The position numbers were made by a program, and so were the translations under genes. 64,000 nucleotides of DNA, taken from Microbaculum marinisediminis. Its GTDB lineage: Bacteria; Pseudomonadota; Alphaproteobacteria; Rhizobiales; Tepidamorphaceae. Each line of letters begins with the position of its first letter. Positions within the stretch are counted from its first letter, which is position 1. The stretch spans positions 62,001 through 126,000 of the forward strand of contig NZ_JALIDZ010000002.1 in assembly GCF_025397915.1 (NCBI RefSeq). The letters run 5' to 3'. Positions 56,962-64,000 of this stretch are shown one piece after another. The notes below the pieces were generated by a model, which was not told the DNA's origin, ran no database searches, and was given only the letters and a program-made list of their open reading frames with translations.

Positions 56962-58875
56962 ATGCTGGACCTTCCGCTCCTTTTCATCCTGATCAGCTCC
57001 GCGCTTTTGGTGCTGGCCGTCCTGACCAGCCTGATTGCGTTCCGCATCGGCGCGCCGTTGCTGCTGCTGTTCCTCGGTATCGGGCTGCTGGTCGGGGTGG
57101 ACGGGCTCGGGCTGTCCTTCGACAACGCTCCGGTCGCCTATTTTATCGGGTCGGTCGCGCTGGCGGTGATCCTGTTCGATTCGGGGTTCAATACCCGTTT
57201 CGAGACGGCGAGCCGCGCCCTGTGGCCATCGCTGACGCTGGCCACCGTCGGCGTGCTGCTCACCACGGCGCTGGTCGGCGTGGTGGTCCACGTTCTGGGC
57301 GGCCTGTCGTGGCGCGCCTCGTTGCTGCTCGGCGCCATCGTCAGCTCGACGGACGCCGCCGCCGTCTTCTTCCTGCTGCGTGTCGGCGGCATCAAGATCC
57401 GCGAACGGGTGCGCGCGACGCTGGAGGTGGAATCCGGCTCCAACGACCCGATGGCGGTGTTCCTGACGGCGACGCTGGTCGACATGATCGTCGCCGGGCC
57501 GGAGGTCGGCGCGCCGTTGGCCGCGTTCCTGGAAGCCTTCGTGAGGCAGATCGGATTCGGTGCCGTCGCCGGTATCGGGGGCGGCTGGCTCATCGCGACC
57601 ACCATAAACCGTCTCAGGCTCGAGCCCGGCCTCTATCCGGCCATCGTGCTCGGTATGGCGCTGCTCATGTTCGCGCTGGTCAGCCTGTCGGGCGGCAGCG
57701 GCTTCCTGACGGTCTATCTCGCCGGCATGATGACCGGCAATCTCGGTCGTCAGGGCATGCCGCTCCTGCGCCGGTTCCAGGACGGGCTGACCTGGCTTTC
57801 CCAGATCGGCATGTTCCTGATCCTCGGTCTTCTGGCAACGCCGTCCGAATTCGGCAAGATCTGGGTTCAGGGCATCGTCGTGGCCCTGTTCCTGATGCTG
57901 GTCGCCCGCCCCCTGGCCGTCTGGCTCTGCCTGTTGCCCTACCGGTTCACCCGCGAGGAGACGGCGTTCATCTCATGGGTCGGCCTGCGCGGCGCGGTGT
58001 CCATCCTGCTGGCTATCCTGCCGATGATGGCGGCGATTCCCGCCGGCCAGGCGTTCTTCAACATCGCCTTCATCGTCGTTCTGACATCCATGATGCTGCA
58101 GGGCTGGACGATCCGGCCGGTCGCGAAGAAGCTCGGCCTCGTCGTCCCGCCGGATATCGGACCGGTCGAGAAGGTGGAGCTGGAACTGCCCGGCCGGGCG
58201 ACGCACGAGCTCGTCGCCTACCACATCGTCGAGGACAGCCCGGTGGCAACCGGCGAACGCATTCCCCGCTGGGCCCGCCCTTCCCTGATCGTGCGCGAGG
58301 GACGGTCGATGAAGCCCCTCGAGGCCGGTCCCCCGCGCGTCGGCGACTACGTCTACATCTTCACCGCGCCGCGCTACATCCGACTGCTCGACCGCCTGTT
58401 CGCCAGCGCCGTCGCGCTCGATGAAACCGACCGGGTCTATTTCGGCGACTTCGCCCTCGACGGTAAGGCAAGCATGGCCGACATCGCCCACGAATACGGG
58501 GTCACGCTGCCGGAAGACCCCGGCGACACGACGCTCGCGGATTTTCTGACACGAGAATTCGGCAGCGATCCGCGACGCGGCGACCGCATCGTGCTCGGGC
58601 CGATCGAGCTGATCGTGCGCGACATCGGCGATGACGATGACATCGAGACGGTGGGCCTCAGCCTGGCGCCGGTCGAACCGACGCGTCGGCGCCTGCCAAT
58701 GTTCTGGAATATCGACGAGATCGAGGAAGGCCTGCGCCAGCGCTATGCCCGATGGAAACTGTGGCGCATGGCGGCGAAGGCCGCCAAGGCGAACGCAACC
58801 GATTCGACCAACGCAACGGGCGAGGCCAAGGATGCGCCGGAACCCGCGAAGATAGAAGCAAGACAGGACGCGTAA
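56962..58875 (+). CDS. K+/H+ antiporter with TrkA-C domain (CvrA/NhaP2-like)
   Basis: CPA1-family antiporter of 637 aa. About 12 membrane helices include SSTDAAAVFFLL and the ion-binding ESGSNDPMAVFL (Asn-Asp). A cytoplasmic TrkA-C (RCK_C) domain (about 390-480; VELELPGRATHELVAYHI) and a C-terminal CorC_HlyC-type domain (FGDFALDGKASMADIAHEYG) follow, the architecture of E. coli CvrA. An Ala/Thr/Lys-rich disordered tail ends the protein. Divergent from the three-gene operon. It probably exchanges K+ or Na+ for H+ in volume and pH control. Confidence 0.9.
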   Translation: MLDLPLLFILISSALLVLAVLTSLIAFRIGAPLLLLFLGIGLLVGVDGLGLSFDNAPVAYFIGSVALAVILFDSGFNTRFETASRALWPSLTLATVGVLLTTALVGVVVHVLGGLSWRASLLLGAIVSSTDAAAVFFLLRVGGIKIRERVRATLEVESGSNDPMAVFLTATLVDMIVAGPEVGAPLAAFLEAFVRQIGFGAVAGIGGGWLIATTINRLRLEPGLYPAIVLGMALLMFALVSLSGGSGFLTVYLAGMMTGNLGRQGMPLLRRFQDGLTWLSQIGMFLILGLLATPSEFGKIWVQGIVVALFLMLVARPLAVWLCLLPYRFTREETAFISWVGLRGAVSILLAILPMMAAIPAGQAFFNIAFIVVLTSMMLQGWTIRPVAKKLGLVVPPDIGPVEKVELELPGRATHELVAYHIVEDSPVATGERIPRWARPSLIVREGRSMKPLEAGPPRVGDYVYIFTAPRYIRLLDRLFASAVALDETDRVYFGDFALDGKASMADIAHEYGVTLPEDPGDTTLADFLTREFGSDPRRGDRIVLGPIELIVRDIGDDDDIETVGLSLAPVEPTRRRLPMFWNIDEIEEGLRQRYARWKLWRMAAKAAKANATDSTNATGEAKDAPEPAKIEARQDA

Positions 58876-59000
58876 TGGTCAAACGAACCGAAACGCATAA
58901 CCGCACGGCATCAGGAGCGGTTTAACTCGCGCCCTTGCTGGTCCATGATCGGCCTTCGTCAACAACGCGACAACCGCTGCCCGGCAGCGAATGGAGATCC

Positions 59001-59318
59001 ATGAAGCCTCTCACGATCCTCCTGCCCGCCCTGATCGGGCTCACGGCCCTCCCCGCGACGGCCCAGCCGGTCGATGTCGACCACGGCCGGGCCCTGGCGG
59101 AAACCTGGTGCGTCAACTGCCACGTCATCGACCGCGAGCAGACGACTCCGGTGCCGGCCGGCCCGCCGTCGTTTCCCGCTCTGGCCGACGATCCCGACGT
59201 AACCGACGAGCGGCTGGCAAGCTTCATGCGCATGCCGCACCCGCCGATGCCCAACATGTCGCTGACGAATATCGAGGTGCAGGACCTCGTCGGCTACATC
59301 GGGAGCCTGAAGCAGTAG
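59001..59318 (+). CDS. small c-type cytochrome
   Basis: Periplasmic class I cytochrome c of 105 aa with signal peptide (LTILLPALIGLTALPATAQ). The haem site is WCVNCHVID (CxxCH), and the distal Met is in MPHPPMPNMSLTN. ATG at 59001 has GGAGA upstream; the earlier in-frame ATG at 58935 lacks one. It converges on ccdA, which would help its haem ligation. Possible electron acceptor of a sulfur or other oxidase. Confidence 0.88.
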   Translation: MKPLTILLPALIGLTALPATAQPVDVDHGRALAETWCVNCHVIDREQTTPVPAGPPSFPALADDPDVTDERLASFMRMPHPPMPNMSLTNIEVQDLVGYIGSLKQ

Positions 59319-59339
59319 GGCTTCGGGACATCGCCGATA

Positions 59340-60077
59340 TCAGCCGACGCTGGCAAGGGCCGGGAAGGTCTCGAGAAGCCAGTAGGACAACGCCGCCATC
59401 TGGCCCGTGAGGAACATGATGCCGGTCAGCACCAGCAGCGCGCCCATCGCCTTTTCGACCTTGCCCATCTGCGAGCGGAAGCGGCGCATCAGTGCCATGA
59501 ACGGGCCGGCGAACAGCGACGCGAGCAGGAACGGCAGGCCGATGCCGAGTGAATAGACGGCAAGCAACATCGCGCCATCCGCCACCGTATCCTCGGTTCC
59601 GGCCACGAACAGGATCGCTGCCAGTACCGGCCCGACACATGGCGTCCAGCCGAAGGCGAAGGCGATACCGACAAGGAATGCACCAATAAGCCCGGCGGGA
59701 CGGCGCTCCACGTGGATCCGCGCCTCCTGGTAGAGCAGCCCGATGCGGAAGACGCCGAGGAAATGCAGGCCCATCACGATGATGATGGCGCCGGCGATGT
59801 AGCCGAAGATATCCAGATAGCTCATCACCACGCGGCCGATAACCGAGGCGCTGGCCCCGAGCACGACGAAGACCGTGGTGAAGCCGAGAACAAAGGCCAG
59901 CGAGGACAGGAAAACCTTGAGGCGCGGCACCTGGGTCCGATCGTCCGCGGTCAGCTCATCCAGGGTGACGCCGGCCAGGAAACACAGATACGGCGGCACC
60001 AGCGGCAGCACACACGGGGAAACGAAGGACAGCAGCCCGGCGACGAAGGCGCCCCAGATGGTGATGTCCAGCCCCAT
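59340..60077 (-). CDS. ccdA: CcdA-type thiol transporter
   Basis: Inner-membrane protein of 245 aa with six hydrophobic helices. Redox Cys are in SPCVLPLVPP and WTPCVGPVL, the conserved pair of CcdA/DsbD-beta, moving reductant from thioredoxin to periplasmic thiols for cytochrome c maturation. The gene is divergent from the thioredoxin-like gene, consistent with a partner role. In Sox clusters the same pair is called SoxV/SoxW or SoxS. Confidence 0.92.
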   Translation of the reverse strand: MGLDITIWGAFVAGLLSFVSPCVLPLVPPYLCFLAGVTLDELTADDRTQVPRLKVFLSSLAFVLGFTTVFVVLGASASVIGRVVMSYLDIFGYIAGAIIIVMGLHFLGVFRIGLLYQEARIHVERRPAGLIGAFLVGIAFAFGWTPCVGPVLAAILFVAGTEDTVADGAMLLAVYSLGIGLPFLLASLFAGPFMALMRRFRSQMGKVEKAMGALLVLTGIMFLTGQMAALSYWLLETFPALASVG

Positions 60078-60184
60078 TAACCTGCTCCCGATGTGAGTCC
60101 ACGAACACTCGCAACCCGTTGCCGGGATGCTATATACCGTGGCACTTCCGAATACCGGAGGGCGGCACGCCGTCTCAATGACCT

Positions 60185-60592
60185 ATGTTGCTACGGATCG
60201 TCACATTCGCTCTCGGACTCGTGATCGCCGCGCCGGCAATCTCGGCCGAGCTTCTGATGTTCGAGGATGATGGCTGCGTGTGGTGCGCGCGTTGGGATGC
60301 GGAGGTCGCCCCCGACTACGCCGAAAGCTCGCACGGGCAGATCGCGCCGCTGAGGCGCTTTGACCTGCGTCGCGACCCGCTGCCCGACGATCTGGAGCTG
60401 AAGAGCCGCGTCCGCTACACGCCGACCTTCGTCCTTGTCGACGACAACCGCGAAGTCGGGCGGATCATGGGGTATCCCGGCAGGGACATATTCTGGACCC
60501 AGCTCGACGCGTTGATCGCACGTATCGAACCGGACGAAAACCGCCCGTCCTTGACCACGGCAGCGGCCACACCTTATCAAGCCGGCGTGTAA
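60185..60592 (+). CDS. periplasmic thioredoxin-like protein (SoxS/SoxW-like)
   Basis: Protein of 135 aa with a signal peptide (LLRIVTFALGLVIAAPAISA) and a thioredoxin fold: ELLMFEDDGCVWCARWDAEV with the redox CVWC, cis-Pro in YTPTFVLVDDN, and YPGRDIFWTQLDALI. It fits the SoxS/SoxW periplasmic thioredoxins reduced by CcdA-like proteins. It is 30 bp before the SqrR-like regulator, so the two may be one operon. Confidence 0.85.
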   Translation: MLLRIVTFALGLVIAAPAISAELLMFEDDGCVWCARWDAEVAPDYAESSHGQIAPLRRFDLRRDPLPDDLELKSRVRYTPTFVLVDDNREVGRIMGYPGRDIFWTQLDALIARIEPDENRPSLTTAAATPYQAGV

Positions 60593-60622
60593 TTTTCGGT
60601 TCACAACAGCTCGAAAGCCGCC

Positions 60623-60979
60623 ATGGCCCTCCCCGCGACCGCTTCCGATCCGCAATCCGATGCGCTGGACAAGATGTTCGCCAGCGCCAGGCAGGCAAGC
60701 AGCCTGCTGAAGTCGCTGTCGCACGAAAGTCGGCTGCTGATCCTGTGCATCCTTTCAGGCGGCGAGAAGACCGTAACCGAACTGGAATCGATGCTGGCAC
60801 TGCGCCAGCCGACCGTGTCGCAGCAGCTATCGCGGCTCAGAATCGACGGGCTGGTCGAAACGCGACGCGAGGGTAAGGCCATCTACTACAGCCTTGCGAG
60901 CGAGGACGTGAAACGGGTAATCTCGGTGCTGTACGATATCTATTGCGCCGTTCCAGCGACCGAGGAAACAGACGACTGA
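60623..60979 (+). CDS. SqrR/BigR/SoxR-type ArsR repressor
   Basis: Winged-helix regulator of 118 aa. It has LLKSLSHESRLLILCILSGGEKTVTELE, RQPTVSQQLSRLRIDGLVETRREGKAIYYSL and a C-terminal helix with DIYCAVP. Cys42 and Cys108 match the pair (C41 and C107 in SqrR, by recall) that forms a tetrasulfide bridge with persulfides and releases DNA. It lacks the metal-site Cys of ArsR/SmtB proteins. Target may be the ATTC-N8-GAAT site ahead of the persulfide dioxygenase. Ribosome site is weak; start ATG at 60623. Confidence 0.88.
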   Translation: MALPATASDPQSDALDKMFASARQASSLLKSLSHESRLLILCILSGGEKTVTELESMLALRQPTVSQQLSRLRIDGLVETRREGKAIYYSLASEDVKRVISVLYDIYCAVPATEETDD

Positions 60980-61119
60980 CCAGAGCGCGTGCGCCGATTT
61001 GTCGTATTTCCCCTTGATCACGCAGTCGTATAGATGGCGCCCGAGATAATCGTAAGCAGTCGGCATCAGATATTCGACAATCCGACAACGATCCCCCGGA
61101 CACGAACAAGGAGTTCCTA

Positions 61120-61503
61120 ATGATCAGGCGTATCGTTCTCGCCGCCGCCGCCGCCGCCGTACTTGCCCTGCCGGCTCATGCCGACGGCGATGCGGAGAAG
61201 GGCGAGAAAGTCTTCAAGAAGTGCCGTGCGTGCCACGAAATCGGTGAAGGCGCGAAGAACAAGGTCGGCCCCGAGCTGAATGGCGTCATCGGCCGCACCG
61301 CCGGCACCGGCGCGGATTTCAAGTATTCGGACGCGATGGTCGAAGCCGGCGCCGGTGGACTCGTCTGGAACGATGACACGCTGGAAGAATACCTCTCCAA
61401 GCCGAGGGACTTCATTCCCAAGAACAAGATGGCGTTCGCCGGCCTCAAGAAGGAAGACGAGATCGAGGACGTCATCGCCTATCTGGAGCAATACTCCCAG
61501 TAA
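61120..61503 (+). CDS. cytochrome c class I (c2/c550-like)
   Basis: Periplasmic cytochrome of 127 aa with signal peptide (IRRIVLAAAAAAVLALPAHA), haem site KKCRACHEIG and ligand Met in KNKMAFAGL. VGPELNGVIGR is the typical pattern of mitochondrial-like c2. ATG at 61120 has AAGGAG upstream. It ends in a strong terminator. Electron carrier in respiration; position by the sulfur regulator suggests a link to sulfur oxidation. Confidence 0.93.
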   Translation: MIRRIVLAAAAAAVLALPAHADGDAEKGEKVFKKCRACHEIGEGAKNKVGPELNGVIGRTAGTGADFKYSDAMVEAGAGGLVWNDDTLEEYLSKPRDFIPKNKMAFAGLKKEDEIEDVIAYLEQYSQ

Positions 61504-61527
61504 GACGCGACTGGGTATCGAAATGCG

Positions 61528-61559
61528 AAAGGCGCCGCGGGCTACCGCGGCGCCTTTTT
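61528..61559 (+). terminator. Rho-independent terminator after cytochrome c
   Basis: AAAGGCGCCGCGG pairs with CCGCGGCGCCTTT (13 bp, perfect) around GCTA, followed by T residues. It lies 25 bp after the cytochrome c stop. Confidence 0.93.
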
Positions 61560-61575
61560 CCTTTCCGTTCGAGGC

Positions 61576-61938
61576 TCAGCGCCGAACGGCCGCACCCGCC
61601 TTGGCAAGCACCGGCTCGTCGGTGACACGGACCGCGACCTTGCGCCCCTTGGGGCGGTCGCCCTGGTCATAGGGCAGCCCCATGATCGCCGCCCCCATCG
61701 CGGCGCTGCCGATCGTGATGACGAAGCCGATCATCAGCATGGCGATGGCGACGATCGGATCGCGGTCTTCCATAATCAGGCGACCGAGCGCATGGGCGTC
61801 GGTCAGGATCAGCGCCGTGACGACCAGAACCGCGACGGACGCCCCGATCGCGAGATGAAGCGCCAGAAACCGCAGTAGCGAGGGCGGGCCCCGCCGCGAC
61901 TTGCCGTTTGGCGATGGCAGGAGATTGATCCGGGCCAT
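61576..61938 (-). CDS. small two-helix membrane protein
   Basis: Protein of 120 aa. A basic N-terminus (SPNGKSRRGPP) is followed by two hydrophobic helices (LALHLAIGASVAVLVVTALIL and IVAIAMLMIGFVITIGSAAMGAAI) and a basic C-terminal tail (DRPKGRKVAVRVTDEP). ATG at 61938 has GAGGAT upstream. Divergent from the PadR regulator gene. Function unknown; not recognised as a known family. Confidence 0.65.
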   Translation of the reverse strand: MARINLLPSPNGKSRRGPPSLLRFLALHLAIGASVAVLVVTALILTDAHALGRLIMEDRDPIVAIAMLMIGFVITIGSAAMGAAIMGLPYDQGDRPKGRKVAVRVTDEPVLAKAGAAVRR

Positions 61939-62097
61939 TGCGATCCTCGTTTGCGTGTATGCCCGATAATTGGGTCTTGCGCCGACGAAGGAAAGGTGTC
62001 GACTGGTCGCACCCCGGTGCGCCGACCGAACCGCGGCCCCCTTCCCCCCCGGGGACAACGTTGACCTCCTTTCCATGTGATTATATATCGCTGAGTT

Positions 62098-62122
62098 ATA
62101 TGCTCGAAAAGCATATGCTCGA
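62098..62122. promoter_or_regulatory. palindrome plus direct repeat, candidate PadR operator
   Basis: ATATGCT (62098-62104) and AGCATAT (62110-62116) form an inverted repeat around CGAAA. ATATGCTCGA is also a direct repeat at 62098-62107 and 62113-62122. The site lies 40-60 bp before the PadR start. Confidence 0.5.
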
Positions 62123-62160
62123 CCGATACACGACGGACCTTCCCAGGAGGGTATGACAGA

Positions 62161-62724
62161 ATGAACGCCCGCACCCTTTGCCTCGCGATTCTCAATTTCG
62201 GCGAGGCGACCGGCTACGAAATCCGCAAGCAATCGATCGAAGGCGATTTCAGCTACTTCGTCGACACCAGCTTCGGCGCTATCTATCCCGCGCTGACCCG
62301 GCTGACCGAGGAAGGGCTCGTCGAATGCCGCGACGAGGTTCAGCCCGGCAAGCCCGCGCGCAAGGTCTACTCGATCACGCCGGCCGGGCGCGCCGCCTTC
62401 ATCGATGCGCTGCACCAGTCCGTCGAGCCGGACATCTTCAAGTCGCAGTTCCTGCTGGCGTCCACATGCTCCGCCTATATCGAGCCCGCCCACATGGCGC
62501 GGTTGGTCGACGAGCGGGTCACCCAACTCGACCGCATGCTCGAGACGATACGCTCACTCGAGGCGCAGTGCGACGATCCGGGCATGCGCTGGACGATCGG
62601 CTACGGCCTGGCGGTCTACCAGGCCAGCCGCGACCATCTGATCAAGAACCGCGAGGCCCTGATCGCCAGTGCGGGTGCCGAGATCGCCACCGAAACCGCC
62701 GAAGCGACCGAAGCCGCCGAATAG
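62161..62724 (+). CDS. PadR-family transcriptional regulator
   Basis: Regulator of 187 aa. Its winged helix is LCLAILNFGEATGYEIRKQ, SFGAIYPALTRLTEEGLVE and KVYSITPAGRAAFIDAL, the PadR signature. A C-terminal all-helical domain (about 90-165) should bind drugs or dimerise. Ends in an acidic Ala/Glu/Thr tail. AGGAGGG lies 9 bp upstream of the ATG at 62161. It is in the same operon as the RND genes and probably represses them. Confidence 0.9.
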   Translation: MNARTLCLAILNFGEATGYEIRKQSIEGDFSYFVDTSFGAIYPALTRLTEEGLVECRDEVQPGKPARKVYSITPAGRAAFIDALHQSVEPDIFKSQFLLASTCSAYIEPAHMARLVDERVTQLDRMLETIRSLEAQCDDPGMRWTIGYGLAVYQASRDHLIKNREALIASAGAEIATETAEATEAAE

Positions 62725-62742
62725 GCGCCGGAGAGCAATCCC

Positions 62743-63882
62743 ATGCGAAAATCATACATCTGGGCCATCGTGATCACCGTGGCGATCGCCGGCTGGCTGG
62801 CTTCCGGCCAGGTCATCGTCGGCGGCCAGGGCGAAAGCGCCGTCACCGCCCCGAATACGCAGGACGGCAACCTTTCGGCACAATCGGACGCTGCCGGCGA
62901 CGCAACCAAGCCGTTCCGCGTCCGCGTCGGCACCCTCACCTCGGTGGACCGCACGGCAGAGCTGAAGGTTCGCGGCCGCACCGAGGCGGCCGAGCGCGTG
63001 ATGCTTCGGGCGCAGACGCCGGGCCTCGTCGAGCAGATTCCGGTCAGCAAGGGCCAGCGGGTCGCGACCGGCGACGTGATCTGCAAGCTCGAGGCCGGCA
63101 GCCGCACCGCCAACATCCTGCGTGCCGAGGCCGGCCTCGCCCAGGCGGAGCTCGATTACGACGCGGCCAGCAAGCTCAACGAGAAGGGATATGCCGCCGA
63201 GACGCGGGTGCGCGCCGCGAAGGCCGCCATGCACGCGGCCAAGGCGGTGTTGTCGGAAGCGCGGCTCGACCTCGAGCGCACGAAAATCAAGGCTTCGTTC
63301 GACGGCGTCGTCGATGACCTGCCCGCAAAGATCGGCACACTTCTCAACGTTGGCGACCCCTGCGCCGAAATCGTCGCCGCCGACCCGATGCTGGTCGTCG
63401 CCCAGGTTTCGGAGCGCGATGTGGGCCGTATCGCCCCCGGCATGGCGGGCGCGGCGCGGCTCGTCACCGGCGACACGGCGGAGGGCAAGCTCCGGTTCGT
63501 GGCGACATCTGCCGACGAAGCGACCCGGACGTTCCGCATAGAGCTGTCGGTTTCCAATCCCGACGGCCGGCTGCGCGACGGCGTTACCGCCGAGATCGCC
63601 ATTCCGCTCGAAACGACCAAGGCGCATCGGTTTTCGCCCGCGATCCTGACCCTCGACGACGACGGCGTCATCGGCGTGCGCACCCTGACCGACGACAACC
63701 GGGTCGCCTTCATGCCGGTCCGGATCCTCGGCAACGAGGACGGGACGGTGTGGGTCGCGGGTCTGCCGGACACCGTCACGGTCATCACCGTCGGCCAGGA
63801 CTACGTCAAGCCGGGCGAACGCGTGGAGCCGGTGTTCGAAACGGCGTCAAGTAAAGCCCAGACGGGGAACGCGGCCCAATGA
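62743..63882 (+). CDS. RND efflux periplasmic adaptor
   Basis: Membrane-fusion protein of 379 aa. The N-terminal helix (IWAIVITVAIAGWLAS) is an uncleaved anchor or signal. The lipoyl halves are VMLRAQTPGLVEQIPVSKGQRV and KIKASFDGVVDDLPAKIGTLLNVG, with a coiled hairpin between (about 125-180). Beta-barrel domain follows. Coupled to the next gene by ATGA overlap and to padR by 18 bp. It links the pump to an outer-membrane channel that is not in view. Confidence 0.9.
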   Translation: MRKSYIWAIVITVAIAGWLASGQVIVGGQGESAVTAPNTQDGNLSAQSDAAGDATKPFRVRVGTLTSVDRTAELKVRGRTEAAERVMLRAQTPGLVEQIPVSKGQRVATGDVICKLEAGSRTANILRAEAGLAQAELDYDAASKLNEKGYAAETRVRAAKAAMHAAKAVLSEARLDLERTKIKASFDGVVDDLPAKIGTLLNVGDPCAEIVAADPMLVVAQVSERDVGRIAPGMAGAARLVTGDTAEGKLRFVATSADEATRTFRIELSVSNPDGRLRDGVTAEIAIPLETTKAHRFSPAILTLDDDGVIGVRTLTDDNRVAFMPVRILGNEDGTVWVAGLPDTVTVITVGQDYVKPGERVEPVFETASSKAQTGNAAQ

Positions 63883-64000
63883 TGCAAGCCCTCGCCGCCA
63901 TCCTCGGGCACACACGGACGGTCCTGACGCTACTGGTCGCGATGGTGATCGCCGGCATGATCGCCTATGCCAGCCTTCCCAAGGAAGCCAATCCCGACGT
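63879..64000 (+). CDS. RND efflux permease, N-terminal fragment
   Basis: Cut by the window end after about 40 residues. It starts with an ATG overlapping the adaptor stop (ATGA) and encodes MMQALAAILGHTRTVLTLLV, a hydrophobic first helix, and SLPKEANPDV, the conserved start of the periplasmic loop of RND pumps. The rest lies outside the window. Confidence 0.85.
   Translation, partial: MMQALAAILGHTRTVLTLLVAMVIAGMIAYASLPKEANPD

Overview
The window is GC-rich (about 65% by eye) chromosomal DNA of an alphaproteobacterium, most likely a member of the Hyphomicrobiales (Rhizobiales). Pointers to this are the Porin_2-type porin ending in Phe, a ppx - rlmE - guaB neighbourhood, DUF1194 and pirin genes, an SqrR/BigR-type ArsR regulator and CcrM-type GANTC clustering. 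There is no rRNA, insertion sequence, prophage or CRISPR array. The last gene (an RND permease) is cut by the window end; every other gene called here is complete.

Layout. 1-14 kb holds housekeeping and small accessory genes: alpha/beta hydrolase, guaB, an ABC-2 exporter pair, a methyltransferase, an ACT-domain regulator, pirin, an MFS pump, the ppx-rlmE operon with two tiny paralogous membrane proteins, and a persulfide dioxygenase. 14.1-14.35 kb carries tRNA-Gln(CTG) and a CAT-anticodon tRNA with tRNA-Ile2 features. 14.35-24.7 kb is a polysaccharide island. Five forward genes overlap or abut: UDP-glucuronate decarboxylase, UDP-hexose 4-epimerase, a membrane processive GT2 synthase, UDP-glucose dehydrogenase and a secreted GH26-like enzyme. 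Two more secreted GH26-like paralogues lie on the opposite strand, and AT-rich non-coding DNA lies at both ends. 24.7-41 kb has a porin, a hydratase/flavin-reductase pair, an RND pump, a complete dipeptide/oligopeptide ABC importer (substrate-binding protein, two permeases, two ATPases), a cold-shock gene, an M20 deacylase and a DUF1194 protein. 41-50 kb is catabolic and regulatory: GntR regulator, EamA exporter, hydroxyacid dehydrogenase, DenD-like and BDH2-like dehydrogenases, nitroreductase. 50-59 kb has an FtsH-family protease behind a cluster of GANTC sites, an AbrB-family membrane protein, a three-gene coiled-coil operon of unknown function and a K+/H+ antiporter. 59-61.6 kb is a redox/sulfur module: two cytochromes c, CcdA, a SoxS-like thioredoxin and the SqrR-like repressor. 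62-64 kb is a PadR-controlled RND efflux operon.

How genes work together. In the island, Ugd makes UDP-glucuronate, Uxs converts it to UDP-xylose, and the epimerase may supply UDP-arabinose, UDP-galactose or related donors. The GT2 synthase would polymerise and export the chain, and the GH26-like proteins would trim, release or remodel it. The lack of BcsB, PilZ and other standard partners makes this the best candidate for an undescribed system. Separately, the SqrR-like repressor at 61 kb and a 16-bp ATTC-N8-GAAT site in front of the persulfide dioxygenase at 13.9 kb suggest a split sulfide/persulfide regulon.
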